From Planctomycetota bacterium (GTDB lineage Bacteria > Planctomycetota > Planctomycetia > Pirellulales > JADFKK01), in contig JADFKK010000023.1 of NCBI GenBank assembly GCA_022564995.1, forward strand, positions 1-42,237: 42,237 nt of DNA. The letters are read 5' to 3'. Under the pieces are notes generated by a model. The model did no database searches. It worked only from the letters and a program-made list of their open reading frames with translations, and was not told where the DNA came from. The first letter of the stretch is position 1, and every line of letters starts with the position of its first letter. The translations under genes were made by a program, and so were the position numbers. Positions 1 to 9,748 of this stretch are shown piece after piece.

Positions 1-2
1 CC

Positions 3-968
3 GAGCCGGGCCACTTCATCGAAGAGCAAGCTGCGCCGCCGCAGCGAATCGACACAGACGCCCTCGTTCGCGTTCATTCGATCGGCGTCTGCGGCACGGA
101 TTTGCACGCCTTCGCCGGCCGGCAGCCATTCTTCACCTATCCGCGCATCCTGGGGCACGAATTGGGCGTCGAAATCGTCGAGCTGCCCGCGGGCGATCAC
201 GGTCTGAAGGTTGGCGACCGATGTGCCGTCGAGCCGTATCTGTATTGCGGCGATTGCCACGCCTGCCGACAGGGAAAGACCAATTGCTGCGAGAGCCTGC
301 AAGTGCTCGGCGTGCATTGCGACGGCGGGATGCGCCCGCTGATTAACGTGCCGCTGCATCTGCTGCATAAATCAGACAAGCTCTCGCTCGATCAACTGGC
401 GCTGGTCGAAACGCTCGGCATCGGAGCCCAGGCAACGCGCAGGGCGGACATCCAAGACGGGCAAGACGTGCTGGTCGTCGGCGCCGGGCCGATCGGTCTG
501 GCAGTAACGCAGTTCGCCCAAGCAGCCGGAGCGAATGCTACCGTGCTGGAGCTTAGCGATCAGCGGCGGGCATTCGTTGAAGGCCTCGGCGTCGCCACCC
601 TCGACGCTCCGCCCGCCGATCATCTCTACGAGGTCGTCTTCGACGCCACTGGCAACCCCAAGGCGATGGAGGCGGCATTCGAATACGTCGCTCACGGCGG
701 AAAGCTCGTCCTCGTCGGGTTGGTCCAAGGCCGCATCAGCTTTGAAGACCCGCTCCTGCATCGCCGCGAAATGACCGTACTCTCCAGCCGCAACAGCGCC
801 GGGCTGTTTCCGAAGATCATTGGCATGATCGAAAGCGGGGAGATTGACACGGCCCCCTGGATTACGCATCGCATGGCGCTGGCCGACGTGCCCGGCGAAT
901 TCCCGCATCTCCGCGAGCAGCCCGATCTGGTCAAGGCGGTGATCGAGGTGGGCGATGCAGATACTTAG
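3..968 (+). CDS. Zn-dependent alcohol dehydrogenase family protein (5' end outside window)
   Basis: Frame is open upstream of the listed 102 start ([37 protein letters not shown]...). GHELG catalytic motif, structural Zn cysteines [14 protein letters not shown], Rossmann motif VVGAGPIGL. Confidence 0.9.
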   Translation, partial: EPGHFIEEQAAPPQRIDTDALVRVHSIGVCGTDLHAFAGRQPFFTYPRILGHELGVEIVELPAGDHGLKVGDRCAVEPYLYCGDCHACRQGKTNCCESLQVLGVHCDGGMRPLINVPLHLLHKSDKLSLDQLALVETLGIGAQATRRADIQDGQDVLVVGAGPIGLAVTQFAQAAGANATVLELSDQRRAFVEGLGVATLDAPPADHLYEVVFDATGNPKAMEAAFEYVAHGGKLVLVGLVQGRISFEDPLLHRREMTVLSSRNSAGLFPKIIGMIESGEIDTAPWITHRMALADVPGEFPHLREQPDLVKAVIEVGDADT

Positions 969-999
969 GCGGCGCGGCTAAGCCGCAAGCGATGACCCG

Positions 1000-1183
1000 C
1001 CGCGGCCCGCTTGCTCCGCAGCACGCTAGAGAGCATGGCCACGCCGTGCTCGGTGAAGACCCGCGGCGGCGTCCGTCGGCCGCGCCAACTTGAGGTCACA
1101 GATTGTGACTTCAAGTTGGTAAACTCTTGCGGCGTAAGCTGAAACGCGAAATCCTCGGGGAATCGCTCCGCGTTTCGCTTGAC
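1000..1183 (-). pseudogene. ORF6N-domain (KilA-N-like/antirepressor-type) gene remnant
   Basis: Minus-strand frame with no start codon reads [62 protein letters not shown], matching the ORF6N consensus as I know it. The N-terminus is degenerate and similarity stops at about 1000. Confidence 0.7.
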
Positions 1184-1340
1184 TGCCTGAAATGTCGGCC
1201 ATCGAGTCGGCAGCTTTCCCCTCGTAAGATTGACGCAGGTGCCGACGATTTCGTATAAAATACCTTATGCAGTGGCCCGCACGCCCGCGGACAATGCACC
1301 CGCCTCGATTCATCCCCGCCTTGCGAAACTGGAATGTTGC

Positions 1341-3803
1341 ATGTCACCTCCGCCGCATGTGGTAATTCGCCGTCGCGCCGCCTTGCGGATGCTCGTGATC
1401 TTTGCGGGTGTCATTAGCATTTTTCTCGCGAGGCCGACGCTCGTTGCGGCTGCGGAAGCGCCGGCAAAGCCCACCGCCGAGCAGGTCGAATTCTTTGAAA
1501 AGCGCGTGCGGCCGATATTGATCGACCGCTGCTTTGATTGCCATGGCGAGGACGAGGCGGAAAGCAAGCTGCGGCTCGACTCGTTGGCCGGCATGCTCAA
1601 GGGCGGAACCCGCGGGCCGGCCATCGTGCGCGGCAAACCGAAGAAGAGCTTGCTGATCATCGCGATCAATCATGGCGAGCTGTTGCAGATGCCGGAGAAA
1701 GAGAAGCTGCCGACGCGGGAGATAATGGATCTGACGGCCTGGGTGAAAATGGGGGCGCCGTGGCCCAATGCAATCTTGCCGGCGGTGACCGCTGATTCGG
1801 GCAAAGTCGGCAAGCGGGTGTTTACGGAGAAAGAGAAAAACTTCTGGGCGTTTCGGAAGGTTGATCCGGGGCAACCGCCGCAGGTGAAGGACGCCGGCTG
1901 GCTGCGCTCGCCGATCGATCGCTATGTGTTGGCTCGTCTGGAAGCGAAAGGGCTGCGGCCCGCGCCGGCAGCCGACAAACGCACGCTGATCCGTCGGACG
2001 ACGTTCGACTTGACCGGGCTGCCGCCGACGCCGGAAGAGATCAAGCGATTTCTCGATGACACATCGGCCGCGGCCTACGAGAATCTCATCGACCGATTGC
2101 TGGCTTCGCCGCGTTACGGAGAGCGCTGGGGCCGGCATTGGCTCGACGTGGCGCGCTACGCCGACTCGAACGGCATGGACGAAAATCTGGCGTTCATCCA
2201 GGCATTTCGTTATCGCGATTGGGTTATCAAATCGTTCAACAACGACCTGCCTTACGATCGGTTCGTTCACGAACAACTCGCCGGCGACCTGCTGCCCAAG
2301 CAGCCCGGCGAATCGGCCGCGGCAGTGAACGGGCGGCGGATCGCCACCGGGTTTCTGTCGATCGGGCCGAAGATGTTGGCCGACGACGATCCGGTGAAGA
2401 AGGAAATGGACATCATCGACGAGCAGATCACGACCGTCACCAAGGCCTTCATGGGCCTCACGCTGGAGTGTGCCCGCTGCCACGATCACAAGTTCGACCC
2501 GCTGACGATGGTCGACTATTACGCCCTGGCCGGCATCTTCAAGAGTACCAAGACGATGAACAATTTTAAGGTCGTGGCCGAGTGGCACGAGTACGACCTG
2601 AACACGCCGGGCGCGCAGAAAGAGCACCAGCAGAAGCTGGCCGAGCTGGACCGGCGGATTGGTGAATTGTCGACGGTGGCCGGAAGCAACGACTCGCAAC
2701 AACTCGCAGATCTGCGAAGCAAGCGTCAGCAACTCACCGCCAATAAACCGCAGGGCGCCAAAGCGATGGGCGTTACCGAGGGCAAGGTGCAAAACGTCCG
2801 CATTCATCTCCGCGGCAGCACGCTCACCCTGGGCCGTGAGGTGCCGCGGCAGTTTCCACAGATCATCGCCGGCGACCAGAAAGCCCCCGTCGACGCCAAA
2901 CAAAGCGGCCGGCTGCAATTTGCCCGCTGGCTCACGTCGGCCGACCATCCGCTCACCAGCCGCGTGATGGTCAACCGCATCTGGCGCTGGCATTTCGCTG
3001 CTGGGCTGGTCCGCACGCCGGACAATTTCGGCCGGCTTGGCCAGCGGCCGACGCATCCGCGGCTGTTGGACTGGCTGGCTCGTGAGTTTGTCGCGCACAA
3101 GTGGTCGATCAAGCAAATGCACCGCGAGATCATGCGTAGCAGTACGTATAGAATGAGCACCAGCTACGATGCCAAGGCCGTCGCCGTGGATCCCGAGAAC
3201 CGTTTGCTGTGGCGATTCAACCGTCGGCGGATGGAAGCCGAAGAGGTCCGCGACGCGATCCTGGCGATGGGCGATCATCTCGATCTCACGCTCGGCGGGC
3301 AGCTCATGAAGTTCAAGAACCGAGCCTACGTCACGGGCGTCGCCGGCGTCGGCGCGACCCTCAACATCTACAACAACAACCGCCGCAGCGTCTATCAGCC
3401 GGTCTTGCGCAGCGCGGTCTATCAGGTGTTTCAGGCCTTCGACTTCGCCGACCCCAGCGTGCTCAACGGTCGCCGGGCCACCACCACCGTCACGCCGCAG
3501 GCCCTGTTCATGATGAACAGCGATCTGATGTCCGACAACGCCGCGCGGATGGCCGAGGGGCTGCTCGCCCGCGGTGGTGTGAATGACAACGTAAGCGACA
3601 CCGTCCGCATCGCCCTGGTCTACGAAAAGGCCCTCGGCCGCCCGCCCAGCGCCGCCGAATCGGCCCGCATGATCGCCTTCGTCCAGCAAATCGCCAAGAC
3701 GCTCCAGTCCCAAAACGTCCCCGCCGACCAGGCTCGCCAAAAAGCCTGGCGCAGCCTCTGCCGGGTGGTGCTGTCGTCGAACGAGTTTATTTATATTGAA
3801 TGA
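1341..3803 (+). CDS. Planctomycete cytochrome c (PSCyt1) / DUF1549 / DUF1553 protein
   Basis: Signal-like N-terminus, RCFDCHGE haem-type motif, DUF1549 (YGERWGRHWLDVARYADSNG) and DUF1553 (LTSRVMVNRIWRWHFAAGLV). ATG at 1341 preferred over the ORF-track start at 1230. Confidence 0.9.
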   Translation: MSPPPHVVIRRRAALRMLVIFAGVISIFLARPTLVAAAEAPAKPTAEQVEFFEKRVRPILIDRCFDCHGEDEAESKLRLDSLAGMLKGGTRGPAIVRGKPKKSLLIIAINHGELLQMPEKEKLPTREIMDLTAWVKMGAPWPNAILPAVTADSGKVGKRVFTEKEKNFWAFRKVDPGQPPQVKDAGWLRSPIDRYVLARLEAKGLRPAPAADKRTLIRRTTFDLTGLPPTPEEIKRFLDDTSAAAYENLIDRLLASPRYGERWGRHWLDVARYADSNGMDENLAFIQAFRYRDWVIKSFNNDLPYDRFVHEQLAGDLLPKQPGESAAAVNGRRIATGFLSIGPKMLADDDPVKKEMDIIDEQITTVTKAFMGLTLECARCHDHKFDPLTMVDYYALAGIFKSTKTMNNFKVVAEWHEYDLNTPGAQKEHQQKLAELDRRIGELSTVAGSNDSQQLADLRSKRQQLTANKPQGAKAMGVTEGKVQNVRIHLRGSTLTLGREVPRQFPQIIAGDQKAPVDAKQSGRLQFARWLTSADHPLTSRVMVNRIWRWHFAAGLVRTPDNFGRLGQRPTHPRLLDWLAREFVAHKWSIKQMHREIMRSSTYRMSTSYDAKAVAVDPENRLLWRFNRRRMEAEEVRDAILAMGDHLDLTLGGQLMKFKNRAYVTGVAGVGATLNIYNNNRRSVYQPVLRSAVYQVFQAFDFADPSVLNGRRATTTVTPQALFMMNSDLMSDNAARMAEGLLARGGVNDNVSDTVRIALVYEKALGRPPSAAESARMIAFVQQIAKTLQSQNVPADQARQKAWRSLCRVVLSSNEFIYIE

Positions 3804-3838
3804 TGCCAGCGACAGCTTATCTTTTGTGATTGAATCGC

Positions 3839-4096
3839 ATGTCCCAGCCCGAAGCAACCCGTAGCGAATCACTTCCGTCCAAGGAAGACTCGCGCCGCCG
3901 GATCGAACTCTGGATGGACCTGATGCGGACGTGCGAGCAATTTCTGCTGGCGGGACTTCGCAACAAAACCGGACCGGACCGCCCGCTGCGCGACGTGTAC
4001 CGCCAGTGGTACGAGAACCAGGTTCAGCAGCAAGACCAGACGCTGAGGCACACTTACGAGGAGTTCCAACGGCGTGGACGAACCTCGACCTCTTAG
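3839..4096 (+). CDS. Small hypothetical protein upstream of the nucleotidyltransferase
   Basis: 86 aa ORF from ATG 3839 (MSQPEATRSESLPSKEDSRRRIELWMDLMRTCEQFLLAG), overlapping the next ORF if that starts at GTG 4074. Confidence 0.6.
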   Translation: MSQPEATRSESLPSKEDSRRRIELWMDLMRTCEQFLLAGLRNKTGPDRPLRDVYRQWYENQVQQQDQTLRHTYEEFQRRGRTSTS

Positions 4097-4691
4097 TGCC
4101 CTGATGGAAACCCTGCGTCACGCCTGGCGCACGCTGGAACCGCTCGGCGCGCCGATGGCGGTGATGGGAGGGCTGGCGCTGTCCGTCTGGGAACATTTTC
4201 GGGCCACCAACGACGTCGACCTGTTGATCGGCGTCGACGATATTGACACCGCGGCGGTGCTCGCCAAACTCATCGAGGCCGGTATTCACCCGCGCCGCGA
4301 TCCGCCCGTCACGGTCATTGGCGAGATAGAGTTCATTCAAGCGACCTACGAACCGCCGGAGACCTACGTCGACCTGAAAATCGACATCCTGCTCGCCAAG
4401 AGCGAGTTTCACCGGCAGGCATTACAGCGACGTGTCTCGGTGCCGCTTCCCGACGCCGGCTTTGAAGTGGCGGTGCTTAGTTGTGAGGATCTGATCATCC
4501 TCAAACTGCTCGCCGGAAGGATCATCGATCGCGTCGATGTGATAGAATTGTTGAAGTCCAACCGCGACCGGCTCGACTATGAGTATCTAGCCACTTGGCT
4601 AACGGCCGAACAGCTCACGTCGGATTTCGTTGAACGATGGCAAGAGGCGTTTCCGGGGGAGACGACTCCGATACGTCATGAAAAGGACTAG
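4074..4691 (+). CDS. Nucleotidyltransferase-fold protein (AbiEii/DUF6036-like)
   Basis: MAVMGGLALSVWEHFRATNDVDLLIG (GG plus DxD signature), later SCEDLIILKLLAGRIIDRVDVIELL. Start may be GTG 4074 or ATG 4103. Confidence 0.7.
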   Translation: MDEPRPLSALMETLRHAWRTLEPLGAPMAVMGGLALSVWEHFRATNDVDLLIGVDDIDTAAVLAKLIEAGIHPRRDPPVTVIGEIEFIQATYEPPETYVDLKIDILLAKSEFHRQALQRRVSVPLPDAGFEVAVLSCEDLIILKLLAGRIIDRVDVIELLKSNRDRLDYEYLATWLTAEQLTSDFVERWQEAFPGETTPIRHEKD

Positions 4692-4820
4692 GTTCTGTCT
4701 CAAAACGGCTTGAATTCGTGTTTCTCATTAGCCGCTGGGCGCTAGCCCACGGTTCTTTGCGGACGATCTCTCCGGGAACCGGACGCTAGCGCGTCCCGGC
4801 TGATGGTTTGAGACAGAGCC
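4691..4820. mobile_element. MITE-like 130-bp element with 14-bp TIRs and TA duplication
   Basis: GGTTCTGTCTCAAA (4691-4704) and TTTGAGACAGAGCC (4807-4820) are inverted with one mismatch. TA flanks both sides (4689-4690, 4821-4822). Internal GCGCTAGC-containing subterminal inverted repeats. Confidence 0.65.
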
Positions 4821-4982
4821 TAACATCTCAGCCGACACTTGACGCTATGCCACAAGCGTTCGGCAGCAGGTTATGGAACGCTCGACCCGCTTATTTAGAC
4901 AATTCATCCCGCGGGTGGTATATTGAGATGCAGTTTCGGTGGCCCGGTCTGGCGGAGGTTTTTCACGCGGAGGATTCGTAGC

Positions 4983-5885
4983 ATGACACGACGAACGTGG
5001 TGGGTAGCGACGTTGCTCTTTGGTTTGCTTCTCGCAATGGGCATGGGACAAGGCAGCCCCGTCGAGGCCGGCGTCTTGCGCAAGCTGCGCCAGCGATCTT
5101 GGCGACGACCGTGTCGCTCGACGGTGCAAGCCTGCCGATCTCCTTGCCGGGCCGATGAACCGCAGATAGCGGTCGATAAGAACTGGGGAGACTTGACGCT
5201 GCGGTTCACTTACGCCGGCAAGCCGCCGAAACCGAAACGTGCTCCAACATTTGGGATTGAGCTACCTTTTCCAGCACCGCTGGGCGACTCCCTGGTCGTG
5301 GGCGCTTGCGGTGAGTTGGCGAACGTGCTCGTCTATCTGCGGCCGGCCAGAGATCAGGCCGTCAAGATCCACCCCGACTACGCCGTTCTTGCCGACAAGC
5401 CGGTTCGTCTGACGATCAAGGGCGGCATGTTCAGGCCGCACGTGTTGACGGTTTGGAATAAACGACGACTGAAGATTGTTAACGCCGACCCATTGCAACA
5501 CACCGCGAGAATAACTTTCTTCGCCAACGATCGCATCAACGTGCTAATCCCTTCCAAGGGATCGTATTTCGTGCAACTCTCGGCGACTGAAATTCTACCC
5601 GTCTTCATTCATTGCAACATCCATCCCTGGATGAAAGCTTGCCTTCTCATTCGCGACAATCCCTACATGGCGGTCTCCTCCAAAGACGGCACGCTCACCA
5701 TCAAGAACCTGCCCGTCGGCGAGTGGGAGTTTCAGCTTTGGCACGAGAAGTGGGGATACCTGTCACAGGTCGAGTGGAACGGCAAACCGACGGCCTGGTA
5801 TCGCGGCCGGCCGACGTTCACGATCAAGCCCGGCGAGAACGACTTCGGCACGGTCAAGGTTGATCCGAAGGTGTATGAAAGGTGA
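4983..5885 (+). CDS. Cupredoxin-like / methylamine utilization-type secreted protein
   Basis: Signal peptide MTRRTWWVATLLFGLLLAMGMG. FRPHVLTVWNKRRLKIVNADPLQHTARI and FIHCNIHPWMKACLLIRDNPYMAVSSKDGTLTIKNLPVGEWEFQLWHEKWGYL resemble planctomycete cupredoxin-like domains. Confidence 0.75.
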   Translation: MTRRTWWVATLLFGLLLAMGMGQGSPVEAGVLRKLRQRSWRRPCRSTVQACRSPCRADEPQIAVDKNWGDLTLRFTYAGKPPKPKRAPTFGIELPFPAPLGDSLVVGACGELANVLVYLRPARDQAVKIHPDYAVLADKPVRLTIKGGMFRPHVLTVWNKRRLKIVNADPLQHTARITFFANDRINVLIPSKGSYFVQLSATEILPVFIHCNIHPWMKACLLIRDNPYMAVSSKDGTLTIKNLPVGEWEFQLWHEKWGYLSQVEWNGKPTAWYRGRPTFTIKPGENDFGTVKVDPKVYER

Positions 5886-6104
5886 CCGGTACACTGGGAT
5901 GCCCACGATTGCGAAAAGATGGGACCGCTAATCAACGCTGATCTTCGCTAATGGGTACAATGGTCGGGGGTGGCGCTTGGCGTTATCTCACGACCCAAGC
6001 CGGGCAGTTTTCCAATAATTCGGCTAGACGGTCGAAATACGAACTGGTTCTGAGACATTGTTCCTCTCTTTTTGTCGTCCGAACACATTAATTCAAGGCT
6101 CGCC

Positions 6105-7730
6105 ATGCGTGCTTCGACAGTTCTTACCATGACGGCTTGGGTCGCCCTCGTCGCGGCGAGTGTCGCCGGCCGTGGTGCTGAGCCCGGGAAGGCGAAGAAG
6201 GCCGCCGATAAGAAAAACGCCTGGCAGCCCGGCAAGATCACGATCTCCAAGGAGACGACTCGTATCACGGGTCCGCTGCGAAAGGACGGCTACGTCGATT
6301 ACGTCGAGGCGCTTAACCGACGGGCGAGCAAGGGCGTGACGCCCCAAAACAACGCGGCGGTGTTGCTGCTGCGGGCCATGGGGCCGGGCGCCGTTGATAA
6401 GGACGTTCGCGTGGCTTATTTCAAGCGGCTGGGGATCGATCTGCTGCCGGAGAAGGGTGATTATTTTCTCAACGTGGGCGAATACCTCAAGAAAACCCGG
6501 CCGAAAACATGGGAAGACGACGATGATCGGTTTTGGGACGCCGACGTTACAGCCTGGGATCGTCCCTGGTCGGCGAAGCAGTACCCGCTAATCGCCGGCT
6601 GGCTGAAGGCCAATGAGAAACCGCTACGGCTCGTTGCCGAAGGAGTGCGGCGTCCGAGATATTATTCGCCCCTGTTTCCTTTCAAGGATGAACCTTGGCT
6701 GGCGGTCGCCGGTTATGAATTCGATATGTCGCGATATCGGAGCACCAGCCGTTCGCTGGGCCTACGGGTGAGGCTGCGCGTTAAGGCGGGCCAGATCGAC
6801 GGCGCTCGCGAGGACGCACTGACCCTTCATCTTTTGGCTCGACGGCTCGGCCAGAGCCCGTCTTGGCTCGACTTTATTCACGGCCGGACGTTTGAAAGCG
6901 TTGCATTCGATCTCGACGTAACGATCGCTCATCACGGTGGCCTCTCAACAAAACAAGCGCTGCGACACATGGAGGCTTTGGTTAAGTTGCCATCGATGCA
7001 GAGCCATGCCAGTCGGGTCGATCTTAACTCGCGGTTTGAATTCCTTGACGCGGTGGGAATTGTCGCGTGCCAGGGACCGAAAACGCTGGTTGAATGGTCG
7101 GGTGATGAGAACAAAGCCGTTGCGAAACGACTCATCCGACTCAGCGCGATCATTGGCATCGATTGGGATCGCACCCTGCGCCGTGGCAATTCCTGGTACG
7201 ATCAACTCGCCGCCGCCATGGGTAAGTCAACCCGCGCGGCTCGCACCAAGGCGGTTAAGCAAGTCTTTGAGCGATTCAATCGTCTGCGGACGGAAAGAAA
7301 AGACGTCGAGGCGCTTTCCGATCGTATCCTCGACGCCAAATCTCGACGCGAACGTCTGAGCGAAACTTTGGGTGATTACATCTGCGGCCTGTTGCTCTCA
7401 GAAGGCTTAGAATCCTACTACATCAATTTCGACGATCGTCGCAGAGCAAATGAGCGCACCGCCCTGCTCGCCCTCGCCCTGGCGGCGTATCGGGCCGATC
7501 ACGGGGCTTATCCGCGAGCGCTCTCGAAGCTTGCTCCCAAATACATCGCAAAGCTTCCGCGCGATCCTTTCGCAGGAGCGGATTTTCGTTATCGCCCGGT
7601 TGGCAAAGGCTACGTGCTCTATAGCGTCGGCCGCAACGGCAAAGACGACGGGGGAATCGACCCGGACGACGATCTGGTGATTGAGGGCCTCGTCGATAGC
7701 GACGATCGGGTGATTTCGACGTCGAAGTGA
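6105..7730 (+). CDS. Secreted hypothetical protein with GspG-like C-terminal region
   Basis: Signal peptide MRASTVLTMTAWVALVAASVAG. C-terminus YPRALSKLAPKYIAKLPRDPFAGADFRYRPVGKGYVLYSVGRNGKDDGG. Confidence 0.7.
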   Translation: MRASTVLTMTAWVALVAASVAGRGAEPGKAKKAADKKNAWQPGKITISKETTRITGPLRKDGYVDYVEALNRRASKGVTPQNNAAVLLLRAMGPGAVDKDVRVAYFKRLGIDLLPEKGDYFLNVGEYLKKTRPKTWEDDDDRFWDADVTAWDRPWSAKQYPLIAGWLKANEKPLRLVAEGVRRPRYYSPLFPFKDEPWLAVAGYEFDMSRYRSTSRSLGLRVRLRVKAGQIDGAREDALTLHLLARRLGQSPSWLDFIHGRTFESVAFDLDVTIAHHGGLSTKQALRHMEALVKLPSMQSHASRVDLNSRFEFLDAVGIVACQGPKTLVEWSGDENKAVAKRLIRLSAIIGIDWDRTLRRGNSWYDQLAAAMGKSTRAARTKAVKQVFERFNRLRTERKDVEALSDRILDAKSRRERLSETLGDYICGLLLSEGLESYYINFDDRRRANERTALLALALAAYRADHGAYPRALSKLAPKYIAKLPRDPFAGADFRYRPVGKGYVLYSVGRNGKDDGGIDPDDDLVIEGLVDSDDRVISTSK

Positions 7731-7859
7731 GTGGGAATCACAGAGCCGCCCTGTCCCCAGGGCGATGTACGCAAACCGCCGCTCGCTCCCCATCGCCGAA
7801 ATATGGGATTTGCGTTGTGCGCCGCATCGAGATTTCGCGCATCGACGCCGCCCCTGCGA

Positions 7860-9392
7860 TCATTTCGCCGGCTCAGCGGCCTTCGTCTGCGGAATTGCCG
7901 CCGCGCGGAAGATGAACACAACGCGGCGGGGCGGGGCGGGTCGGGCCAAGTTATCCGCCACATTGTCCTGGGGCTCCGATTTGCCCCCGACGGCGCGGCG
8001 GACTGATTCGGCGTCCTCGTCTTGTGTTGCCGGCGGCCGAAATTCCGCCGGCGCGTCGGCTGCCAATTTCTTGTCCTTGGAGCTGCGCCGTTTAGCGTCC
8101 GACTTGTCGGACTTAAACCGCTGCGATCGCGCGCGGGCCAACTTATCGGGCGATTTTCGCGGCGCATCGGTCAATTTGCCGGCCTCGCCCGCCTTCGACG
8201 ACACTGCCGAGGGCAGCCGCGTTTTCGGCTCGGCCCTCACCGCCGAGGCGTGCGGCGGGCGCGCTGCGAATGCCGCAGCCGAGTTTTGCTGTTGATTGAG
8301 CGTCAGACGATCGAATTGACCGAGGCGACCGACCGCCTGCTGCGACGCTTCTTCGCGTAGCGCTTCTTCCGCATCGACAACGGCCACCTTCCAGCCCCGC
8401 TGCGATTGCAGTTGGCCGACGACGGCCCGCAACTGATCGTCGGTCATCGTGGCGACCAATCTCGCTTCGCCCGGGAGTTCCGACGGCTGCTTCTTGGGCG
8501 GCACGGCGCCGTCATCTTTCCCGTCGGGCTCGTCGGGTCGAGATTTGTCATCCGCGGACCGCCCGCCAGCCGGTTGCGACTCGTTCTTCTGCGCCGGTGT
8601 CTTGGGATCGGCGTCGTCCAATGGCACGACCGTCCCGCGCCGCTGCCGCACCACGCGAACATCCGTCAATTCAAAAAAGGCTGCATCCGCATAACCGAAG
8701 CCGGCCGCCTGCCGATACTTGTTCCCTTTGGCCACGCCCGTATAACGGCTTTCAAACTTCCGCGCCACCTCCCGCGGAGACATGTTGGGTCCGACCTCGC
8801 AAATCACATAAACGGTATCGGCCAAATCCCCGGGCGATGCGGAACTCTCTTTGGCATTGTCTGGGACCGAATCAGCGACGGCTTTGGCCAATCGGTCGAC
8901 AGCACCCTGCCGGTCGCGGGCCGCGGCGGCTTCGAGTTCGGGCGACTTGCCCTCTGGAAGCGTGTTCTTGGCCTGATCGTCATCCTGCAAAGCAACTGAC
9001 GGCTCATCGTTCTGCGACGTTGGAAAAAAATTGCCCGGATTGACCACGACCAACAGCGCCGCGGCCACCGCAACCAGCGGCCACACGATCCGCCGCCAGT
9101 GGCGTTTCAGGTGAGACGCCGGCTCAACCGAGGATTCACCCGGTTCGGAAGTCGCCGCGGAGCCCGACAACACGGCCCGCTCGGCGCGACGAATCACTCC
9201 GCCGGCGAAGGCGGCGTCCAGCGCATGTCGCGGCAATGCTCGCAGCGCTCGCCGCACCGCCTGCATCTCTTCCAGCGCCAGGCGGGCCTGCTCGTCTTCG
9301 CCGAGCAGTTGCTCGATGCGCGCGGCCTCGGCGGCCTCGAGTTCGCCGTCGAGGTAAGCACTGAGCAGTTCGTCGCGTTTGTTTTCGTCCAT
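7860..9392 (-). CDS. Anti-sigma factor-like transmembrane protein
   Basis: N-terminus MDENKRDELLSAYLDGELEAAEAARIEQLLGEDEQARLALEEMQAVRRALRALP resembles planctomycete anti-sigma factors; single TM RIVWPLVAVAAALLVVVNPGNF. Confidence 0.75.
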   Translation of the reverse strand: MDENKRDELLSAYLDGELEAAEAARIEQLLGEDEQARLALEEMQAVRRALRALPRHALDAAFAGGVIRRAERAVLSGSAATSEPGESSVEPASHLKRHWRRIVWPLVAVAAALLVVVNPGNFFPTSQNDEPSVALQDDDQAKNTLPEGKSPELEAAAARDRQGAVDRLAKAVADSVPDNAKESSASPGDLADTVYVICEVGPNMSPREVARKFESRYTGVAKGNKYRQAAGFGYADAAFFELTDVRVVRQRRGTVVPLDDADPKTPAQKNESQPAGGRSADDKSRPDEPDGKDDGAVPPKKQPSELPGEARLVATMTDDQLRAVVGQLQSQRGWKVAVVDAEEALREEASQQAVGRLGQFDRLTLNQQQNSAAAFAARPPHASAVRAEPKTRLPSAVSSKAGEAGKLTDAPRKSPDKLARARSQRFKSDKSDAKRRSSKDKKLAADAPAEFRPPATQDEDAESVRRAVGGKSEPQDNVADNLARPAPPRRVVFIFRAAAIPQTKAAEPAK

Positions 9393-9748
9393 CGTACTTG
9401 GGCGGCGCTGTTCACCATCTCACTCGGGCGCGAATCATAACGTCCGCATCGAGACGGAGAACAGGCCAGTTTGAGTTGGGTGCATCGCGGGCGCCCCCTC
9501 CCGGCGAGCGGACTCCGCAGCCGTTGGGCTTCATGCCCGTCGACTGGTTTTTGGACGAGGACAGGCTGGGCAAAGTTCCGCGGCAAGAGAAAAATGGCGA
9601 TAACCGCCGTGAAATACGGATTTTGTCGGCTGTATGTCTCCGCCAACGCCCTCGACTGGGGGCCGATTGTGACGATTGACGGCGCAGCTTGTGCCAACTG
9701 TTTGACGCTCTAAACTGAGGGCTCAATGCATCCGGCTTGCTTGCGAGT

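Noticed and set aside
1344-4412. 1022-aa minus-strand ORF
   Set aside because: Antisense to the DUF1549/DUF1553 gene and the nucleotidyltransferase; low-complexity His/Arg/Gly-rich composition typical of GC-rich shadow frames.
4691-4820. Intact insertion sequence
   Set aside because: Only 130 bp, no transposase ORF; kept as MITE-like instead.
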